From Variovorax paradoxus (GTDB lineage: Bacteria; Pseudomonadota; Gammaproteobacteria; Burkholderiales; Burkholderiaceae_C), in the NCBI RefSeq assembly GCF_024734665.1, contig NZ_CP102931.1:680001-744000 (forward strand): a stretch of 64,000 nt of DNA, given 5' to 3'. Under the pieces are notes generated by a model. The model was not told the DNA's origin and did not search any database. It was given only the letters and a program-made list of their open reading frames with translations. Made by a program: the position numbers and the translations under genes. Each line of letters begins with the position of its first letter. The stretch's first letter is position 1. Shown here in pieces: positions 1-7,562 of the stretch.

Positions 1-3000
1 GCTCGGCCTTGGCGACTCGCTCACGCCGGTCAACAACGTGGTCGACGGCCTGACCGACACGCTCGACGACGTGCTGGCTCCGCTGCTCGGCAGCGAGTTC
101 ACGCCGAACGATCCCAACCAGTTCGACCCCATCGACAACACCGTCGGCAGCGTGACCGGCCTGCTGGGCGACTCCCTGAGCCCCACGCTCGACAACCTGC
201 TGGGCGAGGGCGCCACGACCGCCATCCTCGGCACGGTGCTGGGCCAGGTCGATTACCTGACCGACGCGCTGGACAACGGCCTGACCAACCTGATCGGTGA
301 CCACGGCATCATCAGCGGCCTGACCGACGCCCTCGGCCTCGGCGGCCTCACCGACCAGCTGGTGGGCGACGACGGCCTGCTGGGCGGCGTGCTCGGCAAC
401 GTGCTCGGCGACGGCAGCCTGGTGTCAGGCCTGCTGGCTGACGATGGCCTTGTCGGCGGTCTGCTCGGTGAAGACGGCCTCGTCGGCGGCCTGCTGGCCG
501 AAGACGGCGCCGTGGGCGGCCTGCTGGGCAATGTGCTGGGCAGCGACGGTCTCGTGGGCGGCCTGCTCGGCGACGGCGCGGTGGGCAGCCTGACCGGCGG
601 CCTGCTCGGCGACGAGGGCCTGCTGGGTGGCCTGCTCGGCGACGGCAGCGCACTGGGCGGCATTCTGGGCGACGACGGCCTCGTAGGCGGCCTGCTCGGC
701 GGCGACGGCGCCCTCTCGGGCCTGCTCGGCAGCAGCGGCCTCACTGGCGAACTGCTGGGCCATGGCGGCCTGGTCGACAGCCTGCTCGGCCAGGACGGCG
801 CGATCTCCGGCCTCATCTCTGACAGCCCGCTGGGCGGCCTGCTCGGCGGCGAAGGCGGGCTCCTGGGCGGCGCGCTCGACGGCCTGCTTGCAGACGACGG
901 CCTGGTAGGCGGCTTGCTGGGTGACGATGGCCTCGTCGGCGGTCTGCTCGGTGGCGATGGCCTCCTGGGCGGCGTGCTGGGCGGCGACGGCCTGCTGGGC
1001 GGTGTGCTCGGCGACGACGGCCTGCTCGGTGGCGTGCTGGGTGACGACGGTCTGGTGGGTGGCCTGCTCGGTGGCGATGGCCTTCTGGGTGGCGTGCTGG
1101 GCGATGACGGTCTGGTCGGCGGCCTGCTGGGCGGCGACGGCATCGTGGGCGGCCTGCTGGGTGACGACGGTCTGGTGGGTGGTCTGCTGGGCGACGATGG
1201 CCTGCTGGGCGGTGTGCTCGGCGGCGACGGCCTCGCTGGCGGCCTGCTCGGGCCGGATGGCCTGGTTGGCGGCCTGCTTGGCGAAGACGGTCCGGTCGGT
1301 GGCCTGCTGGGTGAAGACGGCCTGCTTGGCGGTCTGCTCGGCGATGTGCTGGGTGGCATCGGCGGTGGCGGCACCCCCGGCACCGGCGCGGCGCTGCTCG
1401 ACCCGGCCGACGGCGTGCTCGGCAACCTGGCCGACGGCCTGAACACCGGCCTGCTGGGCGGGCTCGGCCTGGGCAACGTACTCGGGCCGGTGGTCGGCGT
1501 CGCGGACGGCCTGACCGACACGGTCGACGGCCTGCTGGGCCCGGTGCTCGGCACCAGCTTCACGGAGAACGACCCCAACGTGCTCGACCCGGTCGACGGC
1601 CTCGTTGGCCAGGTGGCGAGCGGTGCCTCCGGCCTGCTGAGCCCGCTGACAGATCAACTGCTCGGCGCGAACACGACGGCCGCGTTGCTGAACGGTGTCA
1701 CGGCTCAAGTCGACTACCTGACGGACGGTGTGGCCAACCTGCTGGGGGGCGATGGCCTCCTCGGCGGTGTCCTGGGTGACGACGGTCTGCTGGGTGGCGT
1801 ACTCGGCGGTGACGGTGGCCTCCTCGGCGGTGTCCTGGGTGACGACGGCCTGCTGGGCGGCGTGCTCGGCGGCGACGGTGGCCTCCTCGGCGGTGTTCTG
1901 GGTGACGACGGTCTGCTGGGTGGTGTGCTCGGCGGTGACGGTGGTCTCCTCGGCGGTGTCCTGGGTGACGACGGCCTGCTGGGCGGCGTGCTCGGCGGCG
2001 ACGGTGGTCTCCTTGGTGGCGTGCTGGGTGACGACGGCCTGCTGGGCGGCGTACTCGGCGGCGACGGCGGCCTCCTCGGCGGTGTCCTGGGCGATGACGG
2101 TCTGCTGGGTGGTGTGCTCGGCGGTGACGGCGGCCTCCTCGGCGGTGTTTTGGGTGACGACGGCCTGTTGGGTGGCGTGCTCGGTGGCGACGGTGGTCTC
2201 CTCGGTGGTGTCCTGGGTGACGACGGTCTGCTGGGCGGCGTGCTCGGCGGCGACGGTGGTCTCCTCGGCGGTGTCCTGGGTGACGACGGCCTGCTGGGTG
2301 GCGTGCTCGGCGGTGTGACCGGTGGCGACGGCGGCCTGCTCGGCGGCATCCTCGGTGACGACGGCCTGCTGGGCGGCGTGCTCGGCGGTGTGACCGGTGG
2401 CGACGGCGGCCTGCTCGGCGGCATCCTCGGTGACGATGGCCTGCTGGGCGGCGTGCTCGGCGGTGTGACCGGTGGCGACGGCGGTCTGCTCGGCGGCATC
2501 CTCGGTGACGATGGCCTGCTGGGCGGCGTGCTCGGCGGCGTGACCGGTGGCGACGGCGGTCTGCTCGGCGGCATCCTCGGTGACGATGGCCTGCTGGGTG
2601 GCGTGCTCGGCGGTGTGACCGGTGGCGACGGCGGCCTGCTCGGCGGCATCCTCGGTGACGATGGCCTGCTGGGCGGCGTACTCGGCGGTGTGACCGGCGG
2701 CGACACCGGCGGCCTGCTCGGCGGCATCCTGGGCGACGACGGCCTGGTTGGCGGTCTGCTCGGCGGTGTGACCGGCGGCGACGCTGGCGGCCTCCTCGGC
2801 GGCGTCCTTGGCAGCGACGGCCTGGTTGGCGGTCTGCTCAGCGGCGTGACCGGCGGCGACGCTGGTGGCCTCCTCGGCGGCGTCCTTGGCAGCGACGGCC
2901 TGGTTGGTGGTCTGCTCGGCACCGTGACCGGTGGCGACGCCGGAGGCCTGCTCGACGGCGTGCTCGGTAACGACGGTCTCGTCGGCGGCCTGCTCGGCAG

Positions 3001-3376
3001 CGACGGCCTCGTCGGCAGCCTCCTGGGTCAGGACGGTCTGGTGGGCGGCCTGCTCGGCGGCCTGACCGGTGCCGACAGCCCGGTGGCCAACATCCTGCAG
3101 CCGGTGACCTCGGTCGCCAGCGGCCTGACCGACACCGTGTCCCCGATCGTCTCGAACGCGACGAGCGCGGTGCACGACGTGACGGCCCCGGTGACCGACA
3201 TCCTGGCCGGTGCCACGACGGCGGCCGCTCCGGTGGCAGACGCTGTCAGCACCGTGGTGAACGGTGTCGAACATGCAGTCACCCCGCTGGTGACCGATGT
3301 CGTGACCCCGATCACCAGCCTGGTCGAACACGCCGCATCGCCCGTGACGAACATCCTTCACGGTCTGCTGGGCTGA
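1..3376 (+). CDS. Giant Gly/Leu/Asp-rich repeat protein, 5' end outside the window
   Basis: The reading frame is open from base 2, so the start lies upstream and at least 1,124 residues are visible. Nearly all of it is degenerate GLLGG-(V/I/L)-LG-(D/G/S)DG repeats. A 'head' module (VDGLTDT...LLG...F(T)xNDPN...DPVD...) occurs at about 38-300 and again at about 1495-1740, so the protein is built of head-plus-repeat blocks. The C-terminal 100 residues are Val/Thr/Ala-rich and not repetitive. There is no cysteine or recognisable enzyme domain. A type I secretion system lies about 4 kb downstream on the same strand, with an OmpA-like lipoprotein in between. I infer a secreted or surface structural protein, possibly an adhesin or matrix protein. 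Calcium-binding RTX nonapeptides (GGxGxDxUx) are not clearly present although Asp-Gly-rich turns are, so RTX membership is not claimed. No homologue was recognised with certainty. Confidence 0.8.
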   Translation, partial: LGLGDSLTPVNNVVDGLTDTLDDVLAPLLGSEFTPNDPNQFDPIDNTVGSVTGLLGDSLSPTLDNLLGEGATTAILGTVLGQVDYLTDALDNGLTNLIGDHGIISGLTDALGLGGLTDQLVGDDGLLGGVLGNVLGDGSLVSGLLADDGLVGGLLGEDGLVGGLLAEDGAVGGLLGNVLGSDGLVGGLLGDGAVGSLTGGLLGDEGLLGGLLGDGSALGGILGDDGLVGGLLGGDGALSGLLGSSGLTGELLGHGGLVDSLLGQDGAISGLISDSPLGGLLGGEGGLLGGALDGLLADDGLVGGLLGDDGLVGGLLGGDGLLGGVLGGDGLLGGVLGDDGLLGGVLGDDGLVGGLLGGDGLLGGVLGDDGLVGGLLGGDGIVGGLLGDDGLVGGLLGDDGLLGGVLGGDGLAGGLLGPDGLVGGLLGEDGPVGGLLGEDGLLGGLLGDVLGGIGGGGTPGTGAALLDPADGVLGNLADGLNTGLLGGLGLGNVLGPVVGVADGLTDTVDGLLGPVLGTSFTENDPNVLDPVDGLVGQVASGASGLLSPLTDQLLGANTTAALLNGVTAQVDYLTDGVANLLGGDGLLGGVLGDDGLLGGVLGGDGGLLGGVLGDDGLLGGVLGGDGGLLGGVLGDDGLLGGVLGGDGGLLGGVLGDDGLLGGVLGGDGGLLGGVLGDDGLLGGVLGGDGGLLGGVLGDDGLLGGVLGGDGGLLGGVLGDDGLLGGVLGGDGGLLGGVLGDDGLLGGVLGGDGGLLGGVLGDDGLLGGVLGGVTGGDGGLLGGILGDDGLLGGVLGGVTGGDGGLLGGILGDDGLLGGVLGGVTGGDGGLLGGILGDDGLLGGVLGGVTGGDGGLLGGILGDDGLLGGVLGGVTGGDGGLLGGILGDDGLLGGVLGGVTGGDTGGLLGGILGDDGLVGGLLGGVTGGDAGGLLGGVLGSDGLVGGLLSGVTGGDAGGLLGGVLGSDGLVGGLLGTVTGGDAGGLLDGVLGNDGLVGGLLGSDGLVGSLLGQDGLVGGLLGGLTGADSPVANILQPVTSVASGLTDTVSPIVSNATSAVHDVTAPVTDILAGATTAAAPVADAVSTVVNGVEHAVTPLVTDVVTPITSLVEHAASPVTNILHGLLG
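1805..2995 (+). repeat. In-gene tandem repeats: 63-bp x8, 75-bp x5, 78-bp x4
   Basis: Within the repeat-protein gene there are eight 63-bp units (1805-2308; 21 residues, alternating GGDGG-LLGGVL and GDDGLLGGVL), five 75-bp units (2309-2683; the unit gains a VTGG insertion and Ile replaces Val) and four more diverged 78-bp units (2684-2995). All lengths are multiples of three, so the frame is kept. Many codons differ only at third positions between copies, consistent with selection on the protein. The central block is the most homogeneous, suggesting recent expansion or gene conversion, and is likely to vary in copy number between strains. Confidence 0.9.
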
Positions 3377-3433
3377 TCACTAAAAGACAAAGAAGGAAGA
3401 GGGGCGAGGGAGCTAGTAGCTGCTGCAGCACCA

Positions 3434-3459
3434 GGGACAGGCCACCACCGGCCTGTCCC
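3434..3459 (+). promoter_or_regulatory. Perfect 10-bp GC hairpin between the repeat-protein and ompA-like genes
   Basis: GGGACAGGCC (3434-3443) and GGCCTGTCCC (3450-3459) are perfect inverted repeats around a 6-nt loop, ACCACC. There is no T-tract. The AAAGGA ribosome-binding site of the next gene begins 4 nt downstream. It could be a processing or mRNA-stability hairpin separating the abundant repeat-protein message from the lipoprotein message, or a weak attenuator. Confidence 0.6.
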
Positions 3460-3473
3460 GCGAAAGGACCGAT

Positions 3474-3977
3474 ATGAAAAAGAATTTCCAGACACTGACC
3501 ATCGTCGCGCTCGGCGCAGTCCTCGTGGGCTGCGCGGCCCCGAAGACCGGCCGTGACGATGCAACGTATTACTACTCGAACAAGGCCGCCACCGCGGTGC
3601 CGAAGGTGGAGCCGGCACCGCCGCCGCCGCCGCAGAACGGACCCGTCGGCGTGCCGAAGATCGTCTACTTCGACTTCGACAAATACAACATCAGGCCGGG
3701 CGATCGCAACATCGTCGAGGCGCATGCGAGCTTCCTGCGCAACCGGCCGGCGAGCCGGGTCGTGATCGAAGGCCACACCGACCAGCGCGGCGGCCGCGAG
3801 TACAACCTCGCGCTCGGCCAGCGCCGTGCCGACTCGGTACAGCGCGCGCTCACGCAACTCGGCGTACCCGCCGAGCGCGTCGAAGCCATCAGCTGGGGCC
3901 TGGAAAAACCCGCGTCGCTCGAAACCACCGAGGAGGGCTATCAGCTCAATCGCCGAGCCGAATTCAGCTACCGCTGA
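3474..3977 (+). CDS. OmpA/Pal-like peptidoglycan-associated lipoprotein
   Basis: 167 residues. A lipoprotein signal with lipobox LVGC puts the modified Cys at about residue 20, followed by a Pro-rich linker (PAPPPPPQ) and a C-terminal OmpA-like domain (about 60-167). The domain has the family's FDFDK strand, EGHTDQRG motif and NxALGQRRA helix, whose Asp and Arg normally bind the diaminopimelate of peptidoglycan. It is expected to sit in the outer membrane and grip the cell wall. It lies between the repeat-protein gene and the secretion genes. OmpA-like proteins accompany several type I secretion systems for large adhesins, so a role in anchoring or organising the secreted product is plausible but inferred. 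The start has an AAAGGA site 6-7 nt upstream. Confidence 0.88.
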   Translation: MKKNFQTLTIVALGAVLVGCAAPKTGRDDATYYYSNKAATAVPKVEPAPPPPPQNGPVGVPKIVYFDFDKYNIRPGDRNIVEAHASFLRNRPASRVVIEGHTDQRGGREYNLALGQRRADSVQRALTQLGVPAERVEAISWGLEKPASLETTEEGYQLNRRAEFSYR

Positions 3978-4088
3978 ACCGGATCACCGCGATGACTTCG
4001 ACGACGGCGGTTTCCGGCCCACGCACACGTCATCAAAGCGAGAGCAGATGACGGGCGCGGCCGGTCTCCCGCATTCGTCCGGAGCCGA

Positions 4089-7000
4089 ATGATGTCCTTC
4101 CCAGACCAGCTCCACGCCTGCCACGAACGCCTGGTGTCGGTGTGCGCGGCGCTGCCTGCCCCGTACCCGGCATTCACGCTGTTCTTCTCCGTGAGCGATG
4201 GCTCGCAGCGCGCACATGTCGTGCACGCGCGGGCCGCCGATTTCGAGACCGCCTGGCGCGAAGGCGCCGAGCATGCCGAGCGCTGGGTGCGCGAGCGCGG
4301 CATCGTGTCGCCGTGGCTGCGCATCGACTGGGTCGAGGGCGCGAGCCCGATGGACTGGGCCCAGTTCAAGACACAGCTCACTGCCGTCAAGCGCAACTAC
4401 TTCCGCCTGGGCCTGGCCTTCGACAAAGACTTTGCGCTGGCCTTCACCGAGCAGGAGCTCAACGCCAACGCCATGCTGTGCGGCGATTCGACCATTCCGC
4501 ATTCGGTGGTGAACGCGCGTAACTTCGAGGTCTACGGCCAGGCGCGTTTCCAGAGTTCGCCGCCGCTGGACATGCCCTCGGACCAGCCGGTCTACCTGCT
4601 CGCCACGGTGGGCGTGTTCTGCCAGCCCGACGGCGTGGTGCACAAGCTGGTGGGCACGGGGCTCGACGCGGGCCGCCGGCAGTTGCCGGCACTCAACCCG
4701 CAGTCGGTGCTCGACCTCGTGCGCAGCGGCTCGTCGTACCTGGCGCGCCAGGTGCAGAGCGACGGCCTCTTCGTGTACGGCTACTTTCCGTGCTTCGACC
4801 GCCGCATTCCGACCTACGACGCGATGCGCCATGCAAGCGCGCTCTACGCAATGATCGAAGCGTGGGAGCTCACGCGCGACGAAACGCTGCGCGCGGCCAT
4901 CGACCGCTCGCTCGACCATCTCACGAGCTCGCTGATCCGCGACTACACGCTGGTGGACGGGCGCGCGGTGGCGTTCCTGGTCGACACCGGCGGCGAGATC
5001 AAGCTCGGCGGCAACGCGGCCTGCGTGCTCGCGCTGGTGAAGTACTGCGAGCTGACGGACACGCGCCGCTGGCTGCCGCTGCTGGAAAAGCTCGCGCTCG
5101 GCATCGCGTCGCTGCAAGACCCGGCCACCGGCCGCTTCAACCACGTGCTGCATGCCGCCGACCTCACGGTCAAGCAGGCCTCGCGCATCATTTACTACGA
5201 CGGCGAAGCGGCCTACGGCCTCATGCGCTTGTATGCGCTCACGCGCGACCCGCAATGGCTGGCCGTGGTCGAGAAGGCCTTTGACCATTTCATCTCCAGC
5301 CAGCACTGGCAGGCGCACGACCACTGGCTCAGCTGCTGCGTGTACGAACTCACGCACTGGAGCCCGCAGGAGAAGTACTTTCGCTTCGGCCTGCAGAACG
5401 TGGCGGGGTATCTGGACTTCGTGCTCGACCGGAAGACCACCTTCCCGACGCTGCTCGAACTCATGCTGGCCGCGCAGCAGATGCTCCAGCGCCTCGAGGG
5501 CATGCCCGCGATGCGGCACCTGCTCGACGAGCTCGACGTCGAAAAGTTTTACCGCGCGCTCGACTACCGCGCGCACTATTTGCTCAACGGCTTCTTCTGG
5601 CCCGAGATGGCGATGTATTTCCGGCGGCCATCGACCGTCGTCGGTTCGTTCTTCATCCGCCATCACTCGTTCCGCGTGCGCATCGACGACGTCGAGCAAT
5701 ACGTGTCGGGCTTCGTCGCTTATCACCGCTACCTGGTGGAGCGGCGCGCCTCGCCCGGCGCGGCCGGCACGGGCGGCGGCGGCAGCACCGGCGTGGGCGG
5801 CGCGCGCGACGACGGCGCCGTCTGGACCGCGAGCGAGATGGCACGCGTGACCGGCGGCGAATGGGTCGTCAAGCCCGAGGACGGATGGCGCGCCACCGGC
5901 GTGGCGCAGCGCTCTTTCATGCGCAAGGGCCGCGTGGTGTTCGACCACCAGACACGTCCGTCGAAGACACCGCTGGCGGCCGTCACGCTCAAGGGCGTGC
6001 TTCAGCCGGCTGCAGCCGTGCTGTGCACCGACCCCAAGCCGCACCTTGACAAGCGTGTGCCCGTGCTCAAGGTGCCGAACGTGCTGCAGGCCGTGCTGGA
6101 GCTGGGCGACCATGCGCGCGCCGAGTTCACCGGCCGCGTGTGCGGCGTGCTCGGCAGCGCCGCGACGAACGGCGCGGCAAGCGGCACTGTTGCCGCCATG
6201 CTGGCCGGTGCACTCACCGTGTGGGGCGAGGTCGGCCAGCCCGAGGGCAACGTCAGCCTGCCATCGGGCATTGCCTGGAACATGACCTGCATGCCGCGGC
6301 ATGCGGCCTACTGGGTGCTGGAGATGGGCACCTCGCACATGCCGGCGTCGGCGCAGCTGGTGCGGCCTTCGCTGGTGGTGGTGACGGGGCTGTCGGCCGC
6401 ATCGCAGAAACACCGCGGCCCGTCGGAGGCCGCAGCGCGGCTCGACAGCCGGATCTTCCAGGCCATGGCGCCGGGCGACAGCGTGGTGCTCAACCGCGAC
6501 ATGCCCGAGTTCGCGACCTTCGCCGAAGCGGCGATGGCGCAGCAGCTGCAGATCGTGACCTGCGGCGAGCACAAGGACGCCGACGTGCGCCTGCTCGCCT
6601 TCGACCACGGCGAAGTGCAGGCGATGGTGGCGGGCGAGCCCTTTCAGCTGCGGCTCAATGCGCCGGGGCGCCACATGGGCGCGAGCGCCATCGCTGCGCT
6701 CGCGGCCCTGCAGGCCATGCGCCTGCCGCTGGCGGCCGCGGTCGAGCCCTTCGCGCACTTCGAGCCGCCGGGCGGGCGCGGTGCGCTGCACACCATTCAC
6801 ATCGGCGGCGGCAGCTTCAAGCTGATCGACGAGACCTACGACGCCAACCCGAGTTCGATGCGTGCGGCGCTGGAGCTGCTGTCGCAGGCGCCCTGCGAGC
6901 CGTCGCGCCGCGTGGCGATCCTGGGCGACATGCAGGAGCTCGGCCCCGCCGCGCAACGCCACCACCTCGACCTCGAAGCCGAGCTGCTGGCCTCCCAACC

Positions 7001-7205
7001 CGACCGCGTGCTGCTGTGCGGCCCGCTGATGCGGGCACTGCACACACGCATCCGCACCAAGGTGCGCTCGCACTGGTTCGTCGACGTGTCAGATCTGTCG
7101 ACCGCGCTCGGCAGCCTGCTGCAGCCAGGCGACTGGGTGCTGGCGAAGAGTTCAGCGGGCGTCGGCCTGTCCCGGTTGGCCCGGGTTTTGAAAGCACTGC
7201 CATGA
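4089..7205 (+). CDS. Helical (six-hairpin-like) domain fused to a MurF-like Mur ligase with a degenerate P-loop
   Basis: 1,038 residues; tandem ATGs at 4089 and 4092. Residues 1-130 are an unrecognised alpha/beta region. About 200-550 is rich in aromatic helices and resembles an alpha/alpha-toroid of the six-hairpin glycosidase type, though this assignment is weak. A Gly/Ser/Ala linker (about 555-580) leads to a MurF-like half with central and C-terminal ligase domains, including ETYDANPSSM (about 914-923) and LGDMQELG (about 944-951), both characteristic of MurF. The expected ATP-binding G-x-x-GKT/S loop is replaced by GSAATNGAASGT (about 689-700), with no lysine. The ligase fold is therefore kept but ATP use is doubtful. 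It may modify or bind cell wall or a peptide polymer linked to the secreted repeat protein; that is inference. The 3' end overlaps the next small gene (ATGA). Confidence 0.75.
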   Translation: MMSFPDQLHACHERLVSVCAALPAPYPAFTLFFSVSDGSQRAHVVHARAADFETAWREGAEHAERWVRERGIVSPWLRIDWVEGASPMDWAQFKTQLTAVKRNYFRLGLAFDKDFALAFTEQELNANAMLCGDSTIPHSVVNARNFEVYGQARFQSSPPLDMPSDQPVYLLATVGVFCQPDGVVHKLVGTGLDAGRRQLPALNPQSVLDLVRSGSSYLARQVQSDGLFVYGYFPCFDRRIPTYDAMRHASALYAMIEAWELTRDETLRAAIDRSLDHLTSSLIRDYTLVDGRAVAFLVDTGGEIKLGGNAACVLALVKYCELTDTRRWLPLLEKLALGIASLQDPATGRFNHVLHAADLTVKQASRIIYYDGEAAYGLMRLYALTRDPQWLAVVEKAFDHFISSQHWQAHDHWLSCCVYELTHWSPQEKYFRFGLQNVAGYLDFVLDRKTTFPTLLELMLAAQQMLQRLEGMPAMRHLLDELDVEKFYRALDYRAHYLLNGFFWPEMAMYFRRPSTVVGSFFIRHHSFRVRIDDVEQYVSGFVAYHRYLVERRASPGAAGTGGGGSTGVGGARDDGAVWTASEMARVTGGEWVVKPEDGWRATGVAQRSFMRKGRVVFDHQTRPSKTPLAAVTLKGVLQPAAAVLCTDPKPHLDKRVPVLKVPNVLQAVLELGDHARAEFTGRVCGVLGSAATNGAASGTVAAMLAGALTVWGEVGQPEGNVSLPSGIAWNMTCMPRHAAYWVLEMGTSHMPASAQLVRPSLVVVTGLSAASQKHRGPSEAAARLDSRIFQAMAPGDSVVLNRDMPEFATFAEAAMAQQLQIVTCGEHKDADVRLLAFDHGEVQAMVAGEPFQLRLNAPGRHMGASAIAALAALQAMRLPLAAAVEPFAHFEPPGGRGALHTIHIGGGSFKLIDETYDANPSSMRAALELLSQAPCEPSRRVAILGDMQELGPAAQRHHLDLEAELLASQPDRVLLCGPLMRALHTRIRTKVRSHWFVDVSDLSTALGSLLQPGDWVLAKSSAGVGLSRLARVLKALP

Positions 7206-7471
7206 GATGGAACGTACTCGCGAACTCGCCCTTCGAACATGAGGCGCCGCTGCGTCGGCAGCCGTTGCGCCGGTGGTGGCTGGGCTGGCTGCAACTGCTG
7301 TGCGCATGGGTGCTCTGCATGCTGCTGTGCGCCAACATCGCATTGGTGTTCGCAGAGGGTTTGCCCCAATCAAACAGGGAGGCCAAAGCAGGGAGTCCGG
7401 CCGGTTGCGCGGTTAAGGGAAGCGCCGCGCAACCGGAACCGGTTCATGGGAGGCGAAAGCTGTCGTGTTGA
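7202..7471 (+). CDS. Small single-pass membrane protein
   Basis: 89 residues starting at an ATG that overlaps the TGA of the Mur-ligase-like gene (ATGA), which suggests translational coupling. After a basic N-terminus (HEAPLRRQPLRRWW) there is one hydrophobic segment (about residues 27-50, WLQLLCAWVLCMLLCANIAL), then a polar tail with no known domain. No homologue was recognised. The position between the ligase-like protein and the exporter suggests a membrane accessory of the secretion locus. The start/stop overlap and strong hydrophobic segment support it, but it could be a fortuitous frame. Confidence 0.5.
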   Translation: MRWNVLANSPFEHEAPLRRQPLRRWWLGWLQLLCAWVLCMLLCANIALVFAEGLPQSNREAKAGSPAGCAVKGSAAQPEPVHGRRKLSC

Positions 7472-7496
7472 TGTGCACGGCGAGTGAATTTTTGCC

Positions 7497-7539
7497 TTGT
7501 AACAGCCGGGTAACAGTTGATAATGACGCAGGCGTCATT
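7497..7539 (+). promoter_or_regulatory. Possible sigma-70 promoter overlapping a perfect 8-bp dyad
   Basis: TTGTAA (7497-7502) and GATAAT (7519-7524) are separated by 16 bp, an acceptable -35/-10 pair, 38 bp upstream of the exporter start. A perfect inverted repeat, AATGACGC-AG-GCGTCATT (7522-7539), begins inside the -10 box and covers the expected transcription start. A regulator bound there would block initiation. The factor is unknown. Confidence 0.4.
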
Positions 7540-7562
7540 GCACGACGGATCGGCTCTTTCCC

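Noticed and set aside
1805..2995. CRISPR-like regular repeats
   Set aside because: The repeats are in-frame protein repeats without unique spacers, in multiples of three bases.
425..3361. Long minus-strand open frames (978, 441 and 402 codons) opposite the repeat-protein gene
   Set aside because: They follow the low-complexity codon pattern of the repeat gene on the other strand, with Pro/Ser/Arg-rich or Ala/Gln/Thr-rich nonsense composition and no start signals.
1..3376. RTX toxin/adhesin assignment of the repeat protein
   Set aside because: No run of proper GGxGxDxUx nonapeptides could be read; the Gly-Asp turns are of a different period.
3984..4088. A gene or terminator in the gap between the lipoprotein and Mur-like genes
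   Set aside because: No T-tract hairpin or credible frame was found; the gap is only about 110 bp.
3984..7073. 1,029-codon minus-strand frame opposite the Mur-like fusion gene
   Set aside because: High GC leaves antisense frames open; composition is Arg/His-rich, with no domain, while the plus-strand frame shows MurF motifs.
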